Shown one piece after another: positions 25,681 through 32,934 of a DNA stretch of 64,000 nucleotides. Made by a program: the position numbers and the translations under genes. The stretch lies in NCBI GenBank assembly GCA_029260265.1, contig JAJDDO010000026.1:430258-494257 (forward strand), in the 5' to 3' direction. This stretch comes from Phycisphaerales bacterium. GTDB lineage: Bacteria; Planctomycetota; Phycisphaerae; Phycisphaerales; UBA1924. Each line of letters starts with the position of its first letter. Position 1 is the stretch's first letter. The notes beneath the pieces are model-generated. The model was not told the DNA's origin, ran no database searches, and saw nothing but the letters and a program-made list of their open reading frames with translations.

Positions 25681-26538
25681 TTAGTCGGTTGCCTGAGACT
25701 TGTGCGAATGCTCCTGATGGCGTGCACGCTCGGGCATTTTCGATGCATTGACCATGTCTTCGATCTCTTGATCGCGTGATTCACGCATCTCTTGGATGGT
25801 CACCGTAAGCGAAACAAGTTGCTCGGCGAGTTTGTTGACTTCGTGCTCGCGAAGTTTCATGCGGGCGTCAAATCGATCCGCAGCTGCAATACGAAGCTGA
25901 CCAAGAGCGCTCGCACGCTCGTCCTCGCTCGCCTCGCTCAACGATCGATACTCACGCATGGCGTGGACAAATCGCAACCCTGCTCGCAGCTCATCGAGCT
26001 TGAGTTGTCCGAACTCTTCGTCGTGCAGAAATGTTTGGATAACCGCGTCGATCCGAGGTGCAAGACGCATGATGATCTGATCGGGTGCTTGCTCATCGAT
26101 CTGTGCCATTTTCTCGAGCTGAGCGTGCAGTTCGGGGATGTGCTCTTGGATAAATGCATAGATGCTATCCAAATGTTCGCGGCGTGCCGGAGGGCGCGCG
26201 TCTTCAGGGTCGCGTTCACGCGGTTCGAAGTTGACTCGCTTGATACGGACTTCTCGCGATCTCATCTTGCGGAGCACCGCGGTTGGAGACTCACCATTCT
26301 CGAGAGCGGCGAGCGCTTCACGATTGCGTTCGAGCTGTTGTTCACCGCGTGCGATTGAATCTTCAAGCCGCTGGCGGAGGGTGTCGGCCTGTTTGGCAGA
26401 GTCTTTTTCTCCTCGCAAACGCTTGGGTTGATCGGATTCGATCTGCCTCTCCGCTGCAGGTTCGGTAGTCGGTGGTTCTGCGATAGCGATGCCCGAAAGG
26501 GCGGAGAGCAAGAGCAGGGTTGCAGTGAGCCGCTTCAT
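25681..26538 (-). CDS. Exported coiled-coil protein, third gene of an ECF sigma operon
   Basis: 285 aa with ATG at 26538, giving MKRLTATLLLLSALSGIAIA, a signal peptide. The mature protein is highly charged and helical (coiled-coil around residues 40-75 and again near the C-terminus, EVNKLAEQLVSLTVTIQEMR) and ends in a His-rich tail. The size and charge recall periplasmic CpxP/Spy- or CnrX-like sensors, but no signature motif is seen. The upstream stop and this start share one base (TGATG), coupling it to the anti-sigma-like gene. Confidence 0.72.
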   Translation of the reverse strand: MKRLTATLLLLSALSGIAIAEPPTTEPAAERQIESDQPKRLRGEKDSAKQADTLRQRLEDSIARGEQQLERNREALAALENGESPTAVLRKMRSREVRIKRVNFEPRERDPEDARPPARREHLDSIYAFIQEHIPELHAQLEKMAQIDEQAPDQIIMRLAPRIDAVIQTFLHDEEFGQLKLDELRAGLRFVHAMREYRSLSEASEDERASALGQLRIAAADRFDARMKLREHEVNKLAEQLVSLTVTIQEMRESRDQEIEDMVNASKMPERARHQEHSHKSQATD

Positions 26539-27038
26539 CAAAGTGCTCCATTCTGATCAAGAGATGAACTCATCAGATCCAACGCCATCCAAGGATCGTC
26601 CAGGTCGGTGTCCAGTGTGTGTGCCCAGATACTCAGCTCAGCAACCGATTCATCAAGCTCAGTCTCGAGCCTGTCGAGCGCGAGCAGCGATTCAACATCC
26701 GCTTCAAGTGTCACGGCGAGTACGCTCGCATTGGTATCCATCCCACTGGGAGATTCCCAGGGGCGTACAAGCATCGCACCAATGCCGACGCCAAAGATGA
26801 CCATCGCAGCAGCGGCGTATCTCAGGGTCTTGGCGAACCAGACACCTTCTCGCTGTGTATCGGCAATGGGCAGCGGTGTTGGTGCGATTTGAGCACCGAT
26901 GGCATCGAGCACGCCGGCCTCAAGACCTGCGGGCGCGTGCGATCGCTCACGCTCTGCAAGTTCGTTGAGCAACGCGTTTAGTTCGCTTTCAGCAGAACCC
27001 GCGAGGTAGTTTTTATTGTCTTCTTTGTAGGTGCTCAT
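26538..27038 (-). CDS. Single-TM anti-sigma-factor-like protein
   Basis: 166 aa. A cytoplasmic helical N-terminus (ELNALLNELAERERSHAPAG) precedes one TM around residues 72-92 (YAAAAMVIFGVGIGAMLVRP) and a short acidic extracytoplasmic part. It is translationally coupled (ATGA) to the upstream ECF sigma gene, the standard place for an anti-sigma factor. There is no HxxxCxxC zinc motif, so it would not be a classical ZAS protein. Role inferred from position and topology. Confidence 0.7.
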   Translation of the reverse strand: MSTYKEDNKNYLAGSAESELNALLNELAERERSHAPAGLEAGVLDAIGAQIAPTPLPIADTQREGVWFAKTLRYAAAAMVIFGVGIGAMLVRPWESPSGMDTNASVLAVTLEADVESLLALDRLETELDESVAELSIWAHTLDTDLDDPWMALDLMSSSLDQNGAL

Positions 27039-27670
27039 GATCGCTCCTTTGATGACTCATGGCCATCACTATCTGATTCTCGGTCTTCCATCCGTTCTCG
27101 AAGTTTCTTCAATGCTCGGTGGTGTCTTGCCAAGAGGGTGCCGACGGGTTGTCCAAGCAACTCTGCTATCTGTTTGAAACTCAGCTGCCCATGATGACGC
27201 AGTTCTATAATTTCTCGATCCGTATCGGAGAGTGATTCGAGCACGCTCCTGAGTTCGATGAGTTCGCTCGATTTGGTCTCCGCTGAATCGTCTAGGTGCT
27301 CGCGGCCTTCAAATCTGCTCAGTTGATCTGGGTCGGTTGGTGTGGCGTGCCTCTTTCTCTTTCGACACACATCGCGAACCCGGTTCATGGTGATCCGAAA
27401 GAGCCAAGGCTCAAAGCGTCCCATCTCGGCGTAGCCTTCGTTGCCGTTGATTTTGGTTGCCACGGTGACGAAAACCGATTGGGTGATTTCCTCGGACAAC
27501 TCCTCATCATGAAGCCTGCTTCGAATCATGGCGAAGACGCGCCGGGCATACCGATTCACAATCTCCACCCATGCCTGCTCATCGCCCTTGGCTGCAGATG
27601 CGATCAAGGCACCCAGATCATCTGGTTGCTCGGTTGAGTGGGTCGGGTGTATGCTCAAAGCTGGAACCAT
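27035..27670 (-). CDS. ECF-type RNA polymerase sigma factor
   Basis: 211 aa. Sigma region 2 spans about residues 37-100 (LHDEELSEEITQSVFVTVAT, RFEPWLFRITMNRVRDVCRK) and region 4 is near the C-terminus (LSDTDREIIELRHHGQLSFK followed by an HTH QIAELLGQPVGTLLARHHRA). First gene of a three-gene minus-strand operon with an anti-sigma-like and an exported protein. Divergent from the DUF4286 gene. Confidence 0.93.
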   Translation of the reverse strand: MVPALSIHPTHSTEQPDDLGALIASAAKGDEQAWVEIVNRYARRVFAMIRSRLHDEELSEEITQSVFVTVATKINGNEGYAEMGRFEPWLFRITMNRVRDVCRKRKRHATPTDPDQLSRFEGREHLDDSAETKSSELIELRSVLESLSDTDREIIELRHHGQLSFKQIAELLGQPVGTLLARHHRALKKLRERMEDRESDSDGHESSKERS

Positions 27671-27740
27671 CCTACAGAGATCAACGCTTCAGGGGGCTGG
27701 CGATTGCACTATAAACACTGTTTTCGGCTATTGTGACCCT

Positions 27741-28058
27741 ATGTCAATGATTGAATACGCTGTTCGCGCCATCTTCCCGGACCAATCCTTTGTTCAGCCC
27801 TATCTCGACTGGCTCGTCGATGGGCACATAAACGATGTTTTGGGGGGAGGGGCGGTCTCGGGATACGCGATAATTGAATCAGATCTACCTGAAAACCATG
27901 CTGTGGTCTCTCGGTATCTCTTCCCATCCCGCGATGCATTTGACCAATATGAGCGTGAAACAGCCCCCAGGCTGAGGAAAGAGGGATCTGAAAAGTTTGG
28001 GCCGCACACCGGGATCGTGATGTCACGGACGCTGGGAACAGTGATTGAGCCGAAATAG
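27741..28058 (+). CDS. DUF4286-like small protein
   Basis: 105 aa from the ATG at 27741. MIEYAVRAIFPDQSFVQPYL, DWLVDGHINDVLGGGAVSGY and LFPSRDAFDQYERETAPRLR match the small ferredoxin-like dimeric alpha/beta barrel family DUF4286, whose role is unknown. The 71 codons open upstream lie in the divergent sigma gene and are not credible. Sits between two ECF sigma modules. Confidence 0.8.
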   Translation: MSMIEYAVRAIFPDQSFVQPYLDWLVDGHINDVLGGGAVSGYAIIESDLPENHAVVSRYLFPSRDAFDQYERETAPRLRKEGSEKFGPHTGIVMSRTLGTVIEPK

Positions 28059-28100
28059 CCGATCTTTCGCCTATGAACGCTCGTACGCCCATTTGGAAGA

Positions 28101-28733
28101 GTGAGAGGACACCCCCAGTTGCCAGACTTTGCATCACAATCTGACGAGACGGTCTTTGTCGCTTTCCGCGATGGAAACACGGATGCCTACCGCGAACTCA
28201 TCGAGCGTTTCCATGATGATTTACTCCGATTCCTCACCCGCCTCGTCGGAGATCGGGCAGCAGCGGAGGACATCTTTCAGGAAACTTTCCTCCAAGTCCA
28301 TTTATCGGCCTCTACCTTCGATGCCACCCGACGATTTCGCCCGTGGTTATTTACAATTGGCGCGAACAAAGGCAGGGACTTCCTTCGTAAGAAGAAGCGT
28401 CAGCGGACGGTCGAGCTCTCTCGGCCATTGAAAATGTCCGAGGGCGGAACAGCGTTCATAGATCTGTTGGAGGTGGATGTTCCCCCTCCGGACGCTGCGA
28501 TGGATCTTTCAGAGCGTGACGAGATGGTTCAGCGGGCTCTCGCCCGTCTCGGTGAACCCCTGCGTGAGGTGCTTCTCTTGGCCTACTTTCAGCGAATGAG
28601 CTACGCACACATCGCTGAAGATCTCGGGATCCCACTGGGGACTGTGAAATCAAGGATGCACAGCGCAGTTGCAGCCTTTGCACGAAGCTGGCAGATGGTC
28701 TCGAAGGAATCAACCAAGCGTGGAGACGATTGA
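28101..28733 (+). CDS. ECF-type RNA polymerase sigma factor
   Basis: 210 aa from a GTG at 28101. Region 2: GNTDAYRELIERFHDDLLRF and DRAAAEDIFQETFLQVHLSA, then RFRPWLFTIGANKGRDFLRK. Region 4: LGEPLREVLLLAYFQRMSYA and the HTH HIAEDLGIPLGTVKSRMHSA. This group resembles ECF sigmas commonly multiplied in planctomycetes. The stop and the start of the next gene overlap by one base (TGATG). A later initiator (TTG 28119) is possible. Confidence 0.93.
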   Translation: MRGHPQLPDFASQSDETVFVAFRDGNTDAYRELIERFHDDLLRFLTRLVGDRAAAEDIFQETFLQVHLSASTFDATRRFRPWLFTIGANKGRDFLRKKKRQRTVELSRPLKMSEGGTAFIDLLEVDVPPPDAAMDLSERDEMVQRALARLGEPLREVLLLAYFQRMSYAHIAEDLGIPLGTVKSRMHSAVAAFARSWQMVSKESTKRGDD

Positions 28734-29941
28734 TGACGACTCATGGGGCAGAACATCCCGACGAATCCTACCAACTCTCCGCAGCCGATTCGGCAGCGGT
28801 TGACCGGTTGATTTCGATCCGGGCAGAAGGTTCAGATACAGATTCAGACCCGCAGGCACAGGCTGTCGAGCAACTCTTTGGCCTGCTCGATACCCCCGTC
28901 GCGTCCGAACGCGAACGGAGTGCTCGCATCAATCTCGCAGCACTCAGCGCCCTTCGTTCTCAAGCCCAACCACTCTCCCAAGCCGACCAGGACGCGATAG
29001 ACCAGTGGATTGACTCAGGCTGTGAAATCACGGACCTTGATGCGGTTCTTGGCGGCCGGGCGGGGGTGTTGGATGGATTCCGTGGGCTGATTACCACGGG
29101 TGCGCCGACTGACCCGTCTAACAAGGCGGATCTGGTCAACCGGACACTGGCGCGCATCCAAACCCAGATTGACGCGGATGAGGCAGCCTATTCCCTGCCT
29201 ACGCGCGGGCGTGGGACTATGCGGTTCCGACTCGCGGACCTGATCTCGATCGCTGCGGTCTTGCTGATCGTTGGATCGATCGCGATGCCGGTCTTCTCTC
29301 GGGTTCAGACCAAGTCTCACCAGATCGCGTGCCTGAGCAATCTCGGCACGGTTGCGGATGCGTTCGGGGTGTACGCGGGTTCAAATCGTGACACCCTCCC
29401 GATGGCGACAGCTGGTTTCGGCCCAACTTGGATGAAGGTCGGATCGACCCCTGAGCAATCAAACTCGGCCAATCTATATACTCTTGTCAGAACTGAACAT
29501 GCAACGCTCAATGATCTCGCTTGCCCGACCAATCCAGATGCACGCACAGCTGAGTCGTCTCCGGATGCTTGGGATTGGCACTCGATTGATGAACTGTCTT
29601 ATTCTTACAGAATTATGCCCAATGGTGGGTTGAAGATGCACGCCTCGATGCCTGTTCGGGTGGTGCTGATGTCTGACCGCTCACCGGTGACCCTTCGGGC
29701 CATCCGAGGCATTCCGATCGTTCCTGAGGAGAACTCGCCGAACCATGATCACGCCGGTCAGCATATCCTCAAACTCGATGGGTCCACCGAGTGGCTGACC
29801 AATCCGCTTCTGGAATCCAATGACAATCTCTGGCTTCCACGGCCGATCGAGCAGATTATCCACCAGGTCCGCAACCGGCTCGGTGTGATCGAGGGCAACG
29901 AGATGCCTGATGGCCCGACCGACGCGTTTGTCGGGCCATAA
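28733..29941 (+). CDS. Sigma-coupled membrane protein with internal pseudopilin-like domain
   Basis: 402 aa, ATG 28733. Residues 1-160 are a soluble helical domain (LSAADSAAVDRLISIRAEGS, LFGLLDTPVASERERSARIN) in the position of a cytoplasmic anti-sigma domain. An internal TM follows (FRLADLISIAAVLLIVGSIA), and the outside part runs like a planctomycete pseudopilin: helix, IACLSNLGTVADAFGVYAGS, NRDTLPMA, and a terminal H-x8-DG-like strand (HAGQHILKLDG). The canonical FTLIELLV cleavage motif is replaced, so prepilin peptidase processing is unlikely. Reads as a pilin-fold sensor that controls the upstream sigma factor (inference). Confidence 0.8.
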   Translation: MTTHGAEHPDESYQLSAADSAAVDRLISIRAEGSDTDSDPQAQAVEQLFGLLDTPVASERERSARINLAALSALRSQAQPLSQADQDAIDQWIDSGCEITDLDAVLGGRAGVLDGFRGLITTGAPTDPSNKADLVNRTLARIQTQIDADEAAYSLPTRGRGTMRFRLADLISIAAVLLIVGSIAMPVFSRVQTKSHQIACLSNLGTVADAFGVYAGSNRDTLPMATAGFGPTWMKVGSTPEQSNSANLYTLVRTEHATLNDLACPTNPDARTAESSPDAWDWHSIDELSYSYRIMPNGGLKMHASMPVRVVLMSDRSPVTLRAIRGIPIVPEENSPNHDHAGQHILKLDGSTEWLTNPLLESNDNLWLPRPIEQIIHQVRNRLGVIEGNEMPDGPTDAFVGP

Positions 29942-30064
29942 AATCGTCAAATCAGCCCCTCGTAGACGCTGGACGGTGCCCTTGATGGGGCTATACTCTC
30001 TTCCTGCCCGCAATGGATGCGGGTATTGTTGATGACTCATAGCTATCCGTCTGGAGCCCAAGCG

Positions 30065-30349
30065 ATGAACAAGAGCCACAAAGGCCTGGCCAAACGAATC
30101 CGAATCTCCAAGACCGGCAAGGTCCGCCACCGTGCCGCATTCCATAAGCATCTTTCTTCACGCAAGAGTGCCAAGCGTCTGCGTCAGCTTCGCAAGGATC
30201 GCAATGTGGTCGCCTCCGAAGCCAAGCGCTTTGAGAAGTTGCTCTTCCGCCGTCTGCGTGGGCGCAACCAGCCCCGCACCGCGATCCGCCGCAACCCTTC
30301 TCCAGAAGAGAAGCGTGCGATGCGTGAAGCCGCGAAGACTGATTCGTAA
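30065..30349 (+). CDS. rpmI: 50S ribosomal protein L35
   Basis: 94 aa from the ATG at 30065 (MNKSHKGLAKRIRISKTGKV). It has the L35 core KSHKGLAKR...GKVRHRAAFHKHL...KSAKRLRQLRK plus a longer C-terminal extension (about 30 residues, EKLLFRRLRGRNQPRTAIRR) than typical L35 of about 65 aa. Upstream in-frame codons are outside the family. Followed by rplT; infC, which commonly precedes, is absent here. TATACT at 29993-29998 may be the -10 box. Confidence 0.92.
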   Translation: MNKSHKGLAKRIRISKTGKVRHRAAFHKHLSSRKSAKRLRQLRKDRNVVASEAKRFEKLLFRRLRGRNQPRTAIRRNPSPEEKRAMREAAKTDS

Positions 30350-30470
30350 GCCGATTGTTTTCTTTTTCGAGTCTTCGCTGTGAAGGCTCGGGTTTGATCC
30401 ATCCCCGTTTGCCGGGAAAAAAGAACCGGAACAATCCGGTCTCCGTCAGACAAACTTGGAGTGCATATTC
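30350..30470 (+). promoter_or_regulatory. Hairpins in the rpmI-rplT spacer
   Basis: The 121-nt spacer holds a 9-bp stem (CGAGTCTTC / GAAGGCTCG, 30368-30390, 5-nt loop) and a second one (ACCGG / CCGGT, 30425-30440). L20 autoregulates through mRNA structure in other bacteria, so these might be an L20 target or attenuator. Neither has a strong T-tract. Confidence 0.3.
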
Positions 30471-30842
30471 ATGCCACGCGTACGCAAAGGTGCCGCCCGA
30501 ACTCAGGCACGCAACAAGCTTCTCCGTCTCGCTCGAGGTTACTTCGGTACCAAGAGCCGTCACAAATACCAGGCAATGATCGCGGTCCGTCGCGCTGGGT
30601 GTTACGCCTATCGCGACCGTCGTGCACGCAAGCGTGAAATGCGAGCATTGTGGATTACCCGTATCACCGCTGCCTGCCGGATGCGTGGCACACGCTACAG
30701 CCTGTTCATGAACGGGATGAAGCTCGCCGGGATCAACCTGAACCGTAAGATGCTCTCGCAGATCGCCATCGACGACCCGAAGTTATTCGATAAGATCGTC
30801 GAGCAATCCGTCGCGGCATCCAAAGCGACCCCCGCGAAGTAA
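30471..30842 (+). CDS. rplT: 50S ribosomal protein L20
   Basis: 123 aa from ATG 30471 (MPRVRKGAARTQARNKLLRL). Strong L20 signatures: ARGYFGTKSRHKYQAMIAVR, AGCYAYRDRRARKREMRALW, ITRITAACRMRGTRYSLFMN and GMKLAGINLNRKMLSQIAID. Organises 23S rRNA during early 50S assembly. Confidence 0.97.
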   Translation: MPRVRKGAARTQARNKLLRLARGYFGTKSRHKYQAMIAVRRAGCYAYRDRRARKREMRALWITRITAACRMRGTRYSLFMNGMKLAGINLNRKMLSQIAIDDPKLFDKIVEQSVAASKATPAK

Positions 30843-30895
30843 CACGCTGCGATTATGCCCTCGGGCGACAACCAAACGAAACAAGGAGCCCACGC

Positions 30896-31624
30896 ATGGG
30901 TGGTTGGTGGATTTCGGATCTGATGAATAGTCCGGACATCAACGGCCAGGTGTGGGTTGTTTCATGGATTGCCTGGGTGATCGTTTCAATCTGTCTGCAC
31001 GAACTCGCCCACGGGTGGACCGCCATCAAGCTCGGTGATCAAACCCCAAGGCTTGCCGGGCATATGACCTGGAATCCGCTGGTCCACATGGGCAAGTGGA
31101 GCTTTGCCATGCTGGCTGTTCTTGGAATCGCATGGGGTGCCATGCCCGTGGATTCAACGCGCCTCCGTGGGAAGTACGCCGAGACCCTCGTGCTCGCTGC
31201 TGGCCCCGCGATGAACCTGCTGCTTGCAATTTTATCATTGGCTTTGCTTGTTCTTTGGCGGGCGTTGGCAGGTGGGCAAATCATGCCGTCGGTTGTCATC
31301 AATGATCCGCTTGCGGAAAACTTTGCGGTGTTCTTTGCCCTTGGTGCTCGGCTGAACATTGTGCTGATGCTCTTTAATCTGTTGCCCGTGATGCCGCTCG
31401 ATGGCGGGCGGATTCTCGCCGACCGCTGGGTGTGGTATCGAGAGTTGATGTACTCTGAAAACGGTCAGTGGTTCAGCCTGATTGCGTTCATTTTTATCTT
31501 TTTGACTATGGGCGAAAAGCTGTTTTATGTCGCGGAACTGGCCGTGTATAAAAGCGCCGAGTTCTCTTGGATTCATCTTTTCCCAAATCTCGCTCCGTGG
31601 AACTGGGGCTACCATTCCTTGTGA
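30896..31624 (+). CDS. Site-2 protease family (M50) membrane metalloprotease
   Basis: 242 aa with about five TM segments. The zinc motif HELAH is at residues 35-39 in ICLHELAHGWTAIKLGDQTP, and the third ligand motif is NLLPVMPLDGGRILADRWVW. This is the short M50B type (SpoIVFB/YwhC-like) without a PDZ domain. It cleaves TM proteins, for example anti-sigma factors; the substrate here is unknown. The stop overlaps the GTG of apgM (GTGA), and it lies 53 nt after rplT. Confidence 0.93.
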   Translation: MGGWWISDLMNSPDINGQVWVVSWIAWVIVSICLHELAHGWTAIKLGDQTPRLAGHMTWNPLVHMGKWSFAMLAVLGIAWGAMPVDSTRLRGKYAETLVLAAGPAMNLLLAILSLALLVLWRALAGGQIMPSVVINDPLAENFAVFFALGARLNIVLMLFNLLPVMPLDGGRILADRWVWYRELMYSENGQWFSLIAFIFIFLTMGEKLFYVAELAVYKSAEFSWIHLFPNLAPWNWGYHSL

Positions 31625-32880
31625 AGTACCTCATAGTTATTCCCGACGGTGCAGCGGACAAGCCGCTTGCCCAACTCGATGGGCTGACCCCATTCCAGTC
31701 CGCCAATACCCCGAATCTTGATCGGTTTACACGCAGCGGGCGGCTAGGCACGGCCGCCACCACGCCGCCGGGCTTTGGTGCGGGCTCGGATGTCTGCACA
31801 ATGGATCTGCTCGGCTTTGATCCGCGCAAGTACCACACCGGACGAGCCCCGCTCGAAGCCGCCGCAATGGGTGTGCAGGCCGGTCCGGCCGATTGGATTT
31901 TTCGTCTCAACTTCGTTACAGTCGGCGAGGACAGCACCGATCAGGGCGGGCTTCTACTCGATCACTCAGCAGGGGGGATTTCAGACGCCGAAGCAAAGGT
32001 GCTCGCGGAAGGGCTTGACGCGTACTGGCATGTGAAGGCACCTGAGATTGCATCAGATTTCTCACTCACGCATGGCGTGAGTTATCGCTGCATCTTGGTT
32101 GACCATTCTGATCGCGAGTACGGCAGCGTAGACACCACGCCGCCGCACGAGATCCCAGACCAATCATTTATTGCGGCGATGCCGGGGGGGTCTGCGGACG
32201 AAGCCGATACACTCCGAACCCTGATGTGGCTCTCACACGAGTTCCTCAATGACCATGAGATCAACATCGCCCGGCGCGAGCAGGGGCTGGGCGTTGCCAA
32301 TATGGCGTGGATTTGGGGGCAGGGCACGAAGCCACGGCTGCCTTCGTTCTTTGATCGCTACGGTCTCAAAGGCGGGATGATCACCTCGGTGGATCTCCTC
32401 CGAGGCATCGCCAAGCTCATCGGGTGGGATCTGATCGCTTGCCCGGGATTGACGAGCTATCACGATACCGATTATGAAGCTCAGGCCAGTGCGACAATCG
32501 CAGCGCTCGCGGACTTTGACCTTGTCTGCACCCATATTGAAGCGCCAGACGAGGCATCACATCAAGCAGATTTTGTGACCAAGGTGGCTTCGATCGAATC
32601 GATCGATCGCAAGATCATCGCCCCGGTGCTTCGTGCGCTCGATAAGTACGCAAGCGAGGGTTGGCGGATGCTGGTACTTCCGGATCACTACACGCTCTGC
32701 TCAACCCGTAAGCATGATGCGACCCCGGTGCCGTTCGTGATGGGTGGCACCGGAATCCAGAGCCTCGTCGAACGCCCCTTCACGGAGTCGCACGCCGAGG
32801 CTTCGGATTTGCATATTCGAGAGGGGCACGAGTTGATGGAGTATTTTCTCCGTTCAGGGCTGCCCAGAACGCACAAATAA
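31621..32880 (+). CDS. apgM: Cofactor-independent phosphoglycerate mutase (ApgM type)
   Basis: 419 aa from a GTG at 31621 overlapping the M50 stop; the first 18 codons of the longer frame lie inside the M50 gene. VKYLIVIPDGAADKPLAQLD, PGFGAGSDVCTMDLLGFDPR and HIEAPDEASHQAD are alkaline-phosphatase superfamily metal/phosphate sites of the archaeal-type aPGAM. Interconverts 3- and 2-phosphoglycerate in glycolysis. The pairing with an M50 protease is unusual. Confidence 0.94.
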   Translation: MKYLIVIPDGAADKPLAQLDGLTPFQSANTPNLDRFTRSGRLGTAATTPPGFGAGSDVCTMDLLGFDPRKYHTGRAPLEAAAMGVQAGPADWIFRLNFVTVGEDSTDQGGLLLDHSAGGISDAEAKVLAEGLDAYWHVKAPEIASDFSLTHGVSYRCILVDHSDREYGSVDTTPPHEIPDQSFIAAMPGGSADEADTLRTLMWLSHEFLNDHEINIARREQGLGVANMAWIWGQGTKPRLPSFFDRYGLKGGMITSVDLLRGIAKLIGWDLIACPGLTSYHDTDYEAQASATIAALADFDLVCTHIEAPDEASHQADFVTKVASIESIDRKIIAPVLRALDKYASEGWRMLVLPDHYTLCSTRKHDATPVPFVMGGTGIQSLVERPFTESHAEASDLHIREGHELMEYFLRSGLPRTHK

Positions 32881-32906
32881 AAAAAGCCCCGCCAATAGAC
32901 GGGGCT
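32881..32906 (-). terminator. Terminator of the POT transporter gene
   Basis: AGCCCCG/CGGGGCT stem (32885-32891, 32900-32906), followed on the minus strand by a run of T (A-run at 32878-32885 on plus). No T-run on the plus side, so it mainly serves the minus-strand gene. Confidence 0.85.
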
Positions 32907-32934
32907 CTGAAATGATTGAGAACGACTCGCGTGC

